The notes under the pieces are model-generated. The model saw nothing but the letters and a program-made list of their open reading frames with translations. It did not search any database and was not told the DNA's origin. Both the position numbers and the translations under genes were made by a program. Below are positions 53,480-62,871 of a DNA stretch of 64,000 nt, piece by piece. This DNA comes from Chloroflexota bacterium (GTDB lineage: Bacteria > Chloroflexota > Anaerolineae > Promineifilales > Promineifilaceae), in contig JAGOMA010000016.1 in NCBI GenBank assembly GCA_017993775.1, positions 1 through 64,000 on the forward strand. The letters are read 5' to 3'. Each line of letters begins with the position of its first letter. Positions within the stretch are counted from its first letter, which is position 1.

Positions 53480-55192
53480 TTATTCTCCCAACCTGAAATC
53501 ACTGCCATCAAACACAGATTGCAGAAGCTGAATGCGTTCCGCTTCTGTCATTTTGCGCGGGCGGGCGTAATCTTCGATCATGCCGGTCCAGAGGTCTGTG
53601 CTGAGTAAACGGCCGTTATAAATCACATACGTATCCACAAACATCTGCCGCGTGCCCAGGCTGAACATCTGATCGGCAAAGGTATTGCCGGTGCCATAAT
53701 GGACAAAGTGATCGCCGCTGAAGGCAAAACCCATCGGGTGATGGCCATGCGCCCCATGCACAATCGACGCGCCCGCATTGGCAAAGGCCAAAAACGCATC
53801 CCGCTGCGATTGGAACGGCGCATATTGAAACTGCTCCAGAAATTGAATCGAGCCGACTACCACATACCCCTGCGCCGCCAATTCCTGAATTTGGGCGATG
53901 TTAAAACTGTATTCATCACATGGCAAGGCTCCCGGCTCATCTTCCCGCGCCCACACCCCCCACGGCCCGACCGGATTACAACCCACAAAAGCGATCTTGT
54001 TGCCGTTGTGTTCTATCAGCAACGGCTGCTGGGCATCTGCCAAATTATGGCCGCCGCCATACGTTTTCATGCCCACTTCGTCATACAAATCGAGCGTAAA
54101 CAACAGATTTTGTTTGCCCCAATCGTTCAAATGATTCCCTGTCAGCTCGACCACATCCACGCCGAGCCAGGTCATCAATTCAATTGTTTTCGGTTGGGCG
54201 CAAAATGTCGTGCCGCCCGTGGGCGTGGGATCGGGACAATCGGGCGCAAACGCATTTTCATGGCTCATATGGGCAATGTCTGCCGCCTGCATGATGGGCG
54301 CAATCTCTTCGCCCGGATATTGGTAGCCATATTTCTCCATGCGATCCGCTACGGCGCGACTCAATCCCGACGGGCCTGTCATGGTGATGTGGGTGATTTG
54401 GTCGTCGTGGCGATTGGTGAGCGGCTCTGGCCAGAGGGCTTCTAGTGGGGCAACGGCCGTTGCCCCAATGCCTGGGGCAGCTCCCAGCCAGCCGAAATAT
54501 AATTTCAAACCATAACGGGTCGGGTCATAAAAGATGGAAACCGGCGAGTTGCCATCCACTGCGAGTACCTTCAGACGTGGGTCTAGCTGTTCAAAAGGCA
54601 CAATCGTTAGAACTGGTTCATCATAACTGGTTTGTGTGCGCCACAAGGTTTCGATCAACAATTCCGGCGCAACGACAGTTGGCTCAGCCGCAGGTTCGCC
54701 CCACCAGCCGCGCAAAATGGCCGCCATTTCCGCCGTTAACACAAGTTCGCCATTCTGCCACGCCGCCTGCGCACCGGCCAGCGATATATCATCGGCAAAG
54801 GTGGGAAAGGGCGCGGCGACGGCGAAAATCCACTCGCCAATGGCGGTATTTTGCCCTTCTGTCAACAACAGGTCTGCATCCACCCCATCTGCTAAGACGA
54901 ACTGCTCAGGGTGGGTTTGCACCATCGCGGCAACGGCCGTTTTCAGTTCGGCCGGTACGGTTGTGTCAAACCCAATCGTTAAAGGGGAGGGCGTTGCGGT
55001 TGGGGATGGTTGGATGGTAGCTGTGGGCGCGGGTGCTTGTGTGGGGGGAACGGCCGTTGCTTCTACCTTTGCCATTGGCGCCGCAGTTGCTGCGCGAGTG
55101 GGGGACATAGAGGTTGGGGAGACGGCCGTTTGACAGGCTGTCAGCCACAAAAAAGCAAAAATAGCAAAACCCAAACGAGAATACGTACGCAT
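53480..55192 (-). CDS. CapA-family lipoprotein (poly-gamma-glutamate synthesis-like)
   Basis: 570 residues. Lipobox LTAC, a Pro/Thr/Ala linker (PPTQAPAPTATIQPSPTAT) and a first domain of unknown type (about 75-260) that resembles a solute-binding remnant. The CapA metallophosphatase-like domain follows: ADIAHMSHENAFAPDCP, VVELTGNHLNDWG, FVGCNPVGPWG, and HGAHGHHPMGFAFSGDHFVHYGTGN. Outer face of the membrane. CapA homologues relate to polymer synthesis but this class is uncharacterised. Confidence 0.8.
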   Translation of the reverse strand: MRTYSRLGFAIFAFLWLTACQTAVSPTSMSPTRAATAAPMAKVEATAVPPTQAPAPTATIQPSPTATPSPLTIGFDTTVPAELKTAVAAMVQTHPEQFVLADGVDADLLLTEGQNTAIGEWIFAVAAPFPTFADDISLAGAQAAWQNGELVLTAEMAAILRGWWGEPAAEPTVVAPELLIETLWRTQTSYDEPVLTIVPFEQLDPRLKVLAVDGNSPVSIFYDPTRYGLKLYFGWLGAAPGIGATAVAPLEALWPEPLTNRHDDQITHITMTGPSGLSRAVADRMEKYGYQYPGEEIAPIMQAADIAHMSHENAFAPDCPDPTPTGGTTFCAQPKTIELMTWLGVDVVELTGNHLNDWGKQNLLFTLDLYDEVGMKTYGGGHNLADAQQPLLIEHNGNKIAFVGCNPVGPWGVWAREDEPGALPCDEYSFNIAQIQELAAQGYVVVGSIQFLEQFQYAPFQSQRDAFLAFANAGASIVHGAHGHHPMGFAFSGDHFVHYGTGNTFADQMFSLGTRQMFVDTYVIYNGRLLSTDLWTGMIEDYARPRKMTEAERIQLLQSVFDGSDFRLGE

Positions 55193-55322
55193 AAAACGCC
55201 TTTGATGGGACAAGCTGCTGGCTTACCCATACTTGAAAAAAATTTAGCTGAGACGTGGTTGTCTGTGGTCTATTTTGGTGGACGGCCGTTTACCGACCAC
55301 CTGTTTTTGCCCATCCACAGCG

Positions 55323-55964
55323 CTAACCGGCCGCGTCAGCTTCAGCCAGCAGTTGGCGGGCAAAGGTTAGCGCCTCTTCATGGGTCGGATAAAAAAACAT
55401 CCCCGGTCCTTCGCCGTATACCCCATCCCCTCCGGCGGCAATGCCAGAATCGACATAGATGTGCAGCGAGCAACTGTATCCATCGTTTGTTGCCGGGTCC
55501 AGACCCCATTCCTCCGGATCGTCGTAGCGGCGTATCAGGTGCATAATTAGTTCCGGGCTTTCGCTGCCGCTGTACACATGGCGTTCTTCCGTGTGCTGCG
55601 TAGCCATCAGGTCGTTGAGCATATAATACCATGCTCGAAATGTGCCATATTGTACCAGGAGACTTTGCTGATAAATAACGGCCGTGCCCACCACAAACCG
55701 TATCGTGCAGTGCAACCAGCCTACCTTCGCTCTATCAACCGGCGGCCAATCATTGCCGCTTGGCGGCCAATCTGATTCTGGCTCTTCCGATTCGGCCGCC
55801 AGTTCTTCAAGCAGCGCCGCTATTTCCTGGCTAACCTCGTCGGGCACGTCCCAGGAAACAACCGGCCCACGAGCAAAAGGCGTAATGGGTTGTAATCGTT
55901 TGTCGACGGTCAATTCGACGGCCAGATAGCCTGCGCCGCTTCGGTCATTTGTCAATAAGGCCAT
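55323..55964 (-). CDS. Hypothetical protein
   Basis: 213 residues. ATG 55964 with AAGGAGACTT upstream; longer upstream frames run into an intergenic repeat. No family recognised. Two acidic, Trp-rich segments (EEPESDWPPSGNDWPP) and a mixed alpha/beta pattern. No signal peptide. Confidence 0.6.
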   Translation of the reverse strand: MALLTNDRSGAGYLAVELTVDKRLQPITPFARGPVVSWDVPDEVSQEIAALLEELAAESEEPESDWPPSGNDWPPVDRAKVGWLHCTIRFVVGTAVIYQQSLLVQYGTFRAWYYMLNDLMATQHTEERHVYSGSESPELIMHLIRRYDDPEEWGLDPATNDGYSCSLHIYVDSGIAAGGDGVYGEGPGMFFYPTHEEALTFARQLLAEADAAG

Positions 55965-55982
55965 TGAAGTCTCCTTCGAAAA

Positions 55983-56045
55983 TAAGTTCACGCAAAGGCG
56001 CAAAGTTTTTCTCTTTTGGTCTTTGCGTTCTCCGCGCTTTTTGCG
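55983..56045. repeat. Intergenic 'ACGCAAAGGCGCAAAG' repeat
   Basis: TTCACGCAAAGGCGCAAAG is followed after a short T-rich loop by TCTTTGCGTTCTCCGCG and a GCTTTTTGCGG copy. The two halves form an imperfect hairpin upstream of the gene at 55964. Confidence 0.5.
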
Positions 56046-56649
56046 GTTTAACCAACAGTTGACCATTACAAAATTTGCGGATTTTCCTTCATGGTGGCGT
56101 GATCCGCACATGAAATCTGCTCTGGATGCGCCGTTATGTTCGATCAATGGTCCAGGCTGCGTCGGAATTTTTCTTATCCGGGACAACTCTGTGGCGGTAC
56201 AGACAACTCGTCGATGGCAGCCGAACAGCCTCATCATCTCAGTACCAATTAAAAGGCGCACCCAATTTCAGAGTACGGCCGTTCGTGACCATCAGGCAAT
56301 CGAGCGTGTATAACGAGTAGATATCCGACCAGTCTCACGCTCGATAAGCTGCTTAAACTACCGCGTGCTACAGGAATGACGCAAAAGGCGTTTTGCCAGG
56401 CAGTGGCTAATTGTACATAAGTTTTGGCGCGAGAAGATTGGGAACCAACTTCTTTCACTCCGAACCCAACTTTTTTTGCCTTTTATAGACATAACTAGCA
56501 AAGAACAAAACAGGGAAAGTAGTGCTACGACCACTTTCCCTGTGCAAAAACCTCGGACGGCCCCTAAAATCGTCTAAAAATGGCCTTTAGGAACCAACTT
56601 TTTTACTGCATAAATCCGGAACCAACTTTTTTGTCGATCCACAAGCAAT
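56046..56649. other. 600-bp noncoding region with GGAACCAACTTTTTT direct repeats
   Basis: No convincing gene in any frame. Direct copies of (G)GAACC(C)AACTTTTTT occur at about 56441 (CTTCTTT variant), 56461, 56590 and 56618. Between them an inverted repeat, CAGGGAAAGTAGT at 56511-56523 with its partner at 56530-56542 (one mismatch), forms a stable hairpin. One octamer copy at 56275. Reads like the debris of a mobile element, but no transposase piece can be named. Confidence 0.45.
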
Positions 56650-57831
56650 TTAAAGATTTTCGAATAAACCGGCCGCACCCATGCCGCCGCCAATACACAT
56701 CGTAACCAGACTAAACTGCGCCTGCTGCCGCTTCATCTCACTGATGGCCTGAACGGTCAGCTTTGCTCCCGTGCAGCCCAGCGGATGTCCCAGGGCAATG
56801 GCGCCGCCATTGATGTTGGTCTTTTCCGGGTCAAAACCCAGCTCCCGGATAACGGCGACAGATTGCGCGGCAAATGCCTCGTTCAACTCGATGACATCAA
56901 TATCGGACAGGCTCATGCCGGTGCGCTTGAGCAGCTTGGGCACGGCCGCAATCGGACCCATGCCCATAATTTCCGGGCGCACCCCACCCACATTAAAACC
57001 AACAAAGCGGGCCAATGGTTTCAGTCCCAGCGCTTCCGCCTTGCTGCGTTCCATCACAATCACGGCCGCTGCGCCATCACTAAGCGGCGAGGAATTACCA
57101 GCTGTTACCGAGCCACCCTGCTTGAAAACGGGCTTTAGTTTCGCCAAAGCCTCGACTGTGGTGTCCGGACGGACATGCTCGTCGGTGTCAAACAAGACGG
57201 TGTGACGTGTCCGGCCATTGGGGCCAGGCGCAACTTCTTCGATTTCTAAAGGCACGATCTGGTCCAGGAAACGGCCGTTCGCCATCGCCGCCGCCGCCTT
57301 CTGATGACTATGCAGGGCAAATTCATCCTGCGCCTGCCGTGTCACGTCATACTCCAGAGCCACTTGCTCGGCCGTCAGGCCCATGCCCATGTACACTTCC
57401 GGCGCATTTTCCGCCAGCCAGGGGTTGGGGCTGATGCGGTAGCCGGTCATAGGCACCAGGCTCATCGTCTCCGCCCCGCCCGCAATGATCACATCGGCGC
57501 CATTGGCGATGATGCGCTCGGCGGCAATAGCGATGGTTTGCAAGCCGCTAGAGCAAAAGCGATTCACCGTCATGCCGGGCACATCCACAGGCAGCCCGGC
57601 GCGGATGGCAATAGAACGAGCAAAATTCAAGCCTTGCACACCCTCGGGCATGGCGCAGCCAATGATCACGTCGTCAATTTCCATCGGGTCTAATGCGCCG
57701 CCGGTCTCCGCCATGAGCGCGCGAATGACCGCTGCCGCCATATCATCTGAGCGCCAGTTACGGGTGACGCCTCGTTTGGATTTTCCTACGGCCGTCCGTT
57801 TGGCCGCAACAATTACAGCTTCTCGTGTCAT
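56650..57831 (-). CDS. fadA: Acetyl-CoA acyltransferase (thiolase)
   Basis: 393 residues. Nucleophile Cys in [22 protein letters not shown] with His, and second Cys in [17 protein letters not shown]. Cleaves 3-ketoacyl-CoA in beta-oxidation. Last gene of the operon downstream of the hydratase/dehydrogenase fusion. ATG 57831 chosen; a Met four codons upstream exists. Confidence 0.94.
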   Translation of the reverse strand: MTREAVIVAAKRTAVGKSKRGVTRNWRSDDMAAAVIRALMAETGGALDPMEIDDVIIGCAMPEGVQGLNFARSIAIRAGLPVDVPGMTVNRFCSSGLQTIAIAAERIIANGADVIIAGGAETMSLVPMTGYRISPNPWLAENAPEVYMGMGLTAEQVALEYDVTRQAQDEFALHSHQKAAAAMANGRFLDQIVPLEIEEVAPGPNGRTRHTVLFDTDEHVRPDTTVEALAKLKPVFKQGGSVTAGNSSPLSDGAAAVIVMERSKAEALGLKPLARFVGFNVGGVRPEIMGMGPIAAVPKLLKRTGMSLSDIDVIELNEAFAAQSVAVIRELGFDPEKTNINGGAIALGHPLGCTGAKLTVQAISEMKRQQAQFSLVTMCIGGGMGAAGLFENL

Positions 57832-57845
57832 GTGTGTCTCCATTT

Positions 57846-57900
57846 ACGATTGACGATTGGCGCTTTACGATTCAATCGTCAATCCACAATCGTCAATCGT
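57846..57900. repeat. 14-bp stem-loop between fadN-like and thiolase genes
   Basis: ACGATTGACGATTG (57846-57859) pairs perfectly with CAATCGTCAATCGT (57887-57900); the loop also carries CAATCGTCAATC. The right arm reaches the stop codon of the upstream gene. Intra-operon position suggests mRNA processing rather than termination. Confidence 0.65.
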
Positions 57901-60284
57901 TAATTCCTCAATGGTTTGCCGGTCATCAACATGGCGGTCATCCGATCGCGCGTTTTCTCTTCGCCAAGCAGCGACAAGAACGCTTCACGCTCCAGGTCCA
58001 GGATGTACCAGGGGTCTACCCAGGCTGGGGCGCTGATGTCGCCGCCAGTCAGCACGTAGGCCAGTTTTTGGGCAATCACCACATCGTGGGCCGTGGCATA
58101 CGCGCCCCAGTGCAGGCTCTTCACGCCGACCACCAGGGCTGAATAGACGTCGCGCCCGGCAGCATAGATTTTTTCTACTTCTGGCGGGCGCGCCCCAATC
58201 CGGGCCAGCTGCAGGGCGCGGTGTTGGGCAATTGCCAGGCGATGGTCGCCGTTCATGGCGATTGTGTCGCCGGGAGCCAGATAGCCAAGATCTTTGTTTT
58301 CCCAGGCGCTAGTACCCACTTTGGCCAGGGCTACTTGCTCGAAAGCGGCCTGAAGGACCGGCACAACGTCGGCGTTGGGGGTTTGCATGACCGGGTTAAC
58401 TTTGCGCCGCAGGACTTCTTTGCAGCCACCGCCGGCGGGAATGAGACCCACGCCAAATTCGACCAGCCCCATGTAGCTTTCGTGGTTGGCGACGGCTTCC
58501 CAGCCGGCCATGGCCATTTCTGCGCCGCCGCCCAGTGCCATGCCTTGCACGGCCGTTACCACCGGTTTCGGCGCATGACGCAGTTTAAAGGTCAACGATT
58601 GCAGACCGTGAATCATCTGATTCAACTCATCCCAACGGCCCGATGCAGCCGCGACGCCAACCGCAAACAAATTCGCGCCGACGCAGAAATTCTCCGCGTC
58701 ATTGCCCATCACCATCGCGTCAAAATCGCTGTCCAGGCGAGCCAACGCTTCGTGGCCCATGGCGATGATCTGGTCGTCGATGGCGTTCATCTTGGCGTGG
58801 AATTCATAGAGCAGCACGCCGTCGCCCATGTCCACCAGGCTGGCGCTTTCGTTGCGCGCCACTTCCTTACCGGCGGCATGCAAATCGCTGATGAGGATCA
58901 CTTTTTTGTCGACAGCACGAAGCGCATAGGCTTTGGCTTCCCAATCGTAGACACGGCCGTCTTTGTAGAAAGAATCACAACCGGCGGCCAACATTTCGCT
59001 GACCCAGGGGGCAACTTCCAGCCCGGCGGCGGCCATTTTTTCGGCTGTTTCGGCCACGCCAAGCATGTCCCACATTTCAAACGGGCCGGCCTCGTGGGCA
59101 AAACCCCAGCGCATGGCATCGTCTACGTCACTGAGCTTGTAGGCGATTTCCGGCGCGACGTGCGCGGCATAGGCAAAACCGTAATAAAGTAAATCGCGCA
59201 GGTAATTGGCGGCGCGGTCGTCAAATTCCAACAGCTTGCGCACCCGATCGCCCAGGTCTTCCACTTTGCGCACTTTGCCAACAGAATCGAAGCGTGGGCT
59301 GCCGCCGTCAAAATAGTCCATGGTTTCCGGGTTCAGGGTTAGAAATACGCGCTTGCCATCTACAAACGCTTGTTTGTAAAAGCCCTGACCGGTTTTGTTG
59401 CCCAGCCATTTGTTTTCGATCATCTGGTTCATGACCACGGCCGTTTTTTGCGGTTTCAAAATGTCGCGGTAGGGGTCATGGGGCACGGCTTCATACAAAT
59501 TGTGGTTGACATGGCCCATCACATCCAGACCGACCAGGTCCATCAGGCGGAAGGTGGCGGTTTTGGGGCGGCCAATGGTTGGCCCGGTGATGGCGTCGAT
59601 TTCGGCGACGGTGTAGCCGTTTTGCATGGCGTATTCGATGCCATAAGAGGCGGCCACGGCGAAGAAGCGGTTGCCGATGAAATTGGGCGTATCTTTACAG
59701 ACGACCACCCCTTTGCCCAGCACGTCGCGGCCAAATTTCACCATGAAATCGGTCACGGCCGTATCTGTTTGCGGCGTGGGGATGATTTCCAGAAGTTTGA
59801 GATAGCGCGGCGGATTGAAGAAGTGGGTGCCTAAAAAGCGAGACCGGAAGGATGGGGAACGGCCGTCGGTGATTTCATGAATCGGAATGCCCGACGTGTT
59901 GCTGGAAATAATTGCGGTCGGTTTGCACACCGCTTCCAATTTTTCCATCAACGCCTGTTTCAAATCCAGGCGCTCGATAATCACTTCCACCACCCAATCG
60001 CAGTCGGCCAACAGGTCGAAATTGTCTTCCGTGTTGCCTACGGTGATCAGGTTGGCCCGATCCGTGCGCGCCAGATTGGCGGGTTTGGCTTTGGCCATGC
60101 GGTCATACAAACTTTGCACCAGGCGATTACGCGCCCGTGGATCATCTTTCTCAGCCTCGCTGAGATTGGGCGTGGGAATATCCAGCAGCACCACTGGGAT
60201 ACCGATGTTCGCCAGGTGGGCAGCAATACCGCCGCCCATTGTGCCAGCGCCAACGATACCTACTTTGTCTATACGAAAAGTCAT
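57900..60284 (-). CDS. fadN: 3-hydroxyacyl-CoA dehydrogenase/enoyl-CoA hydratase, FadN type
   Basis: 794 residues with dehydrogenase first: VGIVGAGTMGGGIAAHLANIG (NAD site), THFFNPPRYLKLLEIIP (catalytic His), CKDTPNFIGNRFF. The hydratase domain is C-terminal (about 490-680): GMALGGGAEMAMAG and GLVEFGVGLIPAGGG, both with glutamates. This is the Bacillus FadN arrangement, opposite to the FadJ-type protein at 39969-42098. Cotranscribed with two acyl-CoA dehydrogenases and a thiolase. Confidence 0.93.
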   Translation of the reverse strand: MTFRIDKVGIVGAGTMGGGIAAHLANIGIPVVLLDIPTPNLSEAEKDDPRARNRLVQSLYDRMAKAKPANLARTDRANLITVGNTEDNFDLLADCDWVVEVIIERLDLKQALMEKLEAVCKPTAIISSNTSGIPIHEITDGRSPSFRSRFLGTHFFNPPRYLKLLEIIPTPQTDTAVTDFMVKFGRDVLGKGVVVCKDTPNFIGNRFFAVAASYGIEYAMQNGYTVAEIDAITGPTIGRPKTATFRLMDLVGLDVMGHVNHNLYEAVPHDPYRDILKPQKTAVVMNQMIENKWLGNKTGQGFYKQAFVDGKRVFLTLNPETMDYFDGGSPRFDSVGKVRKVEDLGDRVRKLLEFDDRAANYLRDLLYYGFAYAAHVAPEIAYKLSDVDDAMRWGFAHEAGPFEMWDMLGVAETAEKMAAAGLEVAPWVSEMLAAGCDSFYKDGRVYDWEAKAYALRAVDKKVILISDLHAAGKEVARNESASLVDMGDGVLLYEFHAKMNAIDDQIIAMGHEALARLDSDFDAMVMGNDAENFCVGANLFAVGVAAASGRWDELNQMIHGLQSLTFKLRHAPKPVVTAVQGMALGGGAEMAMAGWEAVANHESYMGLVEFGVGLIPAGGGCKEVLRRKVNPVMQTPNADVVPVLQAAFEQVALAKVGTSAWENKDLGYLAPGDTIAMNGDHRLAIAQHRALQLARIGARPPEVEKIYAAGRDVYSALVVGVKSLHWGAYATAHDVVIAQKLAYVLTGGDISAPAWVDPWYILDLEREAFLSLLGEEKTRDRMTAMLMTGKPLRN

Positions 60285-60319
60285 GGGGTATTCTCCTGTT
60301 TTGGACTGTTAGCAATCAA

Positions 60320-60350
60320 ACTTCCCGGAGCTTTACCACCTCCGGGAAGT
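60320..60350. repeat. 11-bp stem-loop
   Basis: ACTTCCCGGAG (60320-60330) pairs with CTCCGGGAAGT (60340-60350) around nine bases, in the gap between the acyl-CoA dehydrogenase and fadN-like genes. No T-run. Confidence 0.55.
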
Positions 60351-60363
60351 CGAGAGGGTGAAG

Positions 60364-61626
60364 CTATTTCAATTCACGGCGGGAATAGCCGAGGATGCTG
60401 CGAGCGACAATGAGGGTATTGATTTGTTTGGTCCCTTCGTAAATGTCGTTGATTTTGGCGTCGCGCATCCATTTTTCGGTCAACCATTCACGAGTATAAC
60501 CCATGGGGCCTAACAATTCGACGGCTTTTTGGGTAACCCAGGTGACGGTTTCGCCGGCGCGGGCTTTGCACATGCTGGCTTCCAGGCGGTTGGGCTGGCC
60601 ATGGGCCATCAGCACAACTGAGCGCAAGGTGAGCAGCCAGGCAGATTTGTGGCGGGCTTCCATTTCCAGGAGATCGCGTTCTACGGCCGTCATCTGATTC
60701 TTCGGCTTGGTGTAATCGACAACGATGCCTTCCTCAGCCAACTTATCACGCGTAAACTCCAGGGCGGCGCGGCAAATGCCCATCGCGCTGGCGGCCACAG
60801 CCGGGCGGCTGGCATCAAAGGTAGCCATCGCGCCCTTAAACCCCTTAGTCGTTCCATCGCGTTGGGTCGCTTCCAGGCTGCCCAAAATGTTGTCGTATGG
60901 GATGCGCGCATTGTCGAAGACGATCGCCACCGTGTCGCTGACGCGAATACCCAGTTTGTGTTCTTTTTTAGTCACTTTGACGCCCGGTGATTTGGCCTCG
61001 ACGATAAATGGCTTCATGCCGGAGCGGCCGGCGCTGGCATCAACCGTGGCCCACACGACCACAAAGCCCTCGGATTCATCCAGAGCCAGGCCGCCATTGG
61101 TGCAGAAGATTTTTTCGCCGTTCAGCACCCATTCGTTGGTTGCCGGATCCAGCGTAGCTGTGGTGCGAATGTTGCTGGTGTCAGAACCGGCGCCGGGTTC
61201 GGTCATGGCCATGGCGCCCCACTTGGGCTCGCCCTGACCAAATTTGCCCAGAATACGGATTTTTTGTTCTTTGGTGCCGACGGCCTCGACGGCCGCTCCG
61301 CCTAACGCCGGGTCCGGGGTGCAAAGATATTGCCCGGCGTCGCCCCAGCTTAACATTTCGATCATCAAAATGAGGCGCAGAATGCTGAAATCTGGTCCTT
61401 CGCGTTTGGGCGTGCTGCCGTTGCCATTGCCATTTTGCTGTAATTTTTCAGTGCGGCGGCGGTGCTGCTCGCGCATGACCGGCCACATCATGTTGATGTA
61501 TTCAGACGGCCGTTCATGCTCATGCTCGTCATAATAACGGGAATACTGGCGCATCACTGACTCGGCTACCATTTTAGCCATCTGCATTTCGTTGTTAATT
61601 TTTTCGGGAATCTCGAAACTAATCAT
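60364..61626 (-). CDS. Acyl-CoA dehydrogenase
   Basis: 420 residues, FAD enzyme for the first beta-oxidation step. AMTEPGAGSDTSNIRT, KIFCTNGGLA and catalytic base Glu in INDIYEGTKQIN. An insertion near residues 55-75 (QQNGNGNGSTPKREG) is a flexible linker not usual in the family. GGAGATTC upstream. Confidence 0.92.
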   Translation of the reverse strand: MISFEIPEKINNEMQMAKMVAESVMRQYSRYYDEHEHERPSEYINMMWPVMREQHRRRTEKLQQNGNGNGSTPKREGPDFSILRLILMIEMLSWGDAGQYLCTPDPALGGAAVEAVGTKEQKIRILGKFGQGEPKWGAMAMTEPGAGSDTSNIRTTATLDPATNEWVLNGEKIFCTNGGLALDESEGFVVVWATVDASAGRSGMKPFIVEAKSPGVKVTKKEHKLGIRVSDTVAIVFDNARIPYDNILGSLEATQRDGTTKGFKGAMATFDASRPAVAASAMGICRAALEFTRDKLAEEGIVVDYTKPKNQMTAVERDLLEMEARHKSAWLLTLRSVVLMAHGQPNRLEASMCKARAGETVTWVTQKAVELLGPMGYTREWLTEKWMRDAKINDIYEGTKQINTLIVARSILGYSRRELK

Positions 61627-61700
61627 TTTAGAATCTCCGTGAAGGTGAAAGATTGCGGATTGGCCGCTAAAAAAGCTGCTGCCAATTCAGAATCCTGATC

Positions 61701-62792
61701 TTAGACAATTGCCATCCCATCGAATGAAGCAAAAGCGCGCGCATTCCGCAGCCATAGCTCAACCGGATATTCACGAATGTAACCGTAACCGCCCAGGGTT
61801 TGCAGGGCACGGTCACACACGGTCAGCACCATATCATCGACGTAATACTTCATGACTGCGGCCGATTGGGTGGCGTCTTTGCCCTGGTCGAGCTGCCAGG
61901 CGGCTTCCCACACCAACAGGCGGGCGGCGTCGATGTCCATGGCCATTTCGGCCAGCATAAAGGCGATGCTCTGGCGATGGGCGATGGGTTCGCCGAACTG
62001 GACGCGCTCTTTGGCGTAATCACGGGCGTATTCAAACGCCCCTTTGGCCATGCCGACGGCCAGCGCGCCCAAAGCGACGCGGCTGTGATTGAGGATGCGA
62101 CTGAAGTCTATGCCTTCGTTGCCGCCCAATTTGTTGACGGCCGAGATTTGCACATTTTCCAGCTTCACCTGGAAGGTTGGCAGGGCGCGGATGCCCATCA
62201 ATTTTTCACGGCCGTTTACCGTCAGGCCTTCCACATCCCGCGGGACAAAAAAGGCTTGCGTCTGGCCATTTTCATTGGCATAGATAAGGAAGGTCTCGGC
62301 GTCGTCGGCTAGGGGGACGAAACATTTGCTGCCATTGAGAATGTAGGCATCATTTTCCAGCACGGCCGTTGTCTTCAATTTTCGCGGGTCGAACTGGATA
62401 ACCGGCTCGGTTAATGCGGCCGTCACCTTGGGCAAGCCTTCTTCACAAAAAAGCGGCAGGTGGGCCTCTTTTTGGGCCTCTGTGCCGGCCAACATCAACG
62501 GCACAGCGACCAGATTCGGGGTCATCACATGCAGCGTCGCCGCCAAATCGCCCCAGGCAAATGCTTCGGCGGCTAAAACGTTAGTCATGACAGAATAATC
62601 GCCAAACCCGCCGTAGGCTTCGGGGATGCTGGTTGGCAACACGCCGATTTCCCACCCGGCTTTAATGACTTCCGGCGGGATAACACCCTCTTCGTCTGCA
62701 TCCCGAAACACCTTCCGCATACGCTCCTGCGCCAGGCGGCCGATGGCTTCGGTCAACATCTTTTGTTCCTGATCCAGTTCAAAATTAATCAT
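61701..62792 (-). CDS. Acyl-CoA dehydrogenase paralogue lacking the usual catalytic Glu
   Basis: 363 residues. ATG 62792 has AAGGAGC upstream. N-terminal helical domain (FELDQEQKMLTEAIGRLAQERM), KCFVPLADDAE middle, and QTLGGYGYIREYPVELWLRNARAF. Where active members have '(I/F)YEG' the protein reads FASFDG and ends MAIV, so Glu is replaced by Asp and the usual C-terminal tail is missing. It may form a heteromer with the adjacent, catalytically complete 60364-61626 protein. Confidence 0.85.
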   Translation of the reverse strand: MINFELDQEQKMLTEAIGRLAQERMRKVFRDADEEGVIPPEVIKAGWEIGVLPTSIPEAYGGFGDYSVMTNVLAAEAFAWGDLAATLHVMTPNLVAVPLMLAGTEAQKEAHLPLFCEEGLPKVTAALTEPVIQFDPRKLKTTAVLENDAYILNGSKCFVPLADDAETFLIYANENGQTQAFFVPRDVEGLTVNGREKLMGIRALPTFQVKLENVQISAVNKLGGNEGIDFSRILNHSRVALGALAVGMAKGAFEYARDYAKERVQFGEPIAHRQSIAFMLAEMAMDIDAARLLVWEAAWQLDQGKDATQSAAVMKYYVDDMVLTVCDRALQTLGGYGYIREYPVELWLRNARAFASFDGMAIV

Positions 62793-62871
62793 GTTCAGCT
62801 CCTTACCATTGAGTTCATAGCAGATAGTCGCTAGGAAACGGCCGTTAGCCACAGCCCACAGCCACTCGCGA

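Noticed and set aside
56046..56649. Insertion sequence remnant
   Set aside because: Direct repeats and a hairpin are present, but no transposase fragment, paired terminal inverted repeats or target duplication could be identified.
58221..59192. 323-codon frame opposite the fadN-like gene
   Set aside because: Composition is that of a reverse-frame shadow and it overlaps a diagnostic enzyme gene completely.
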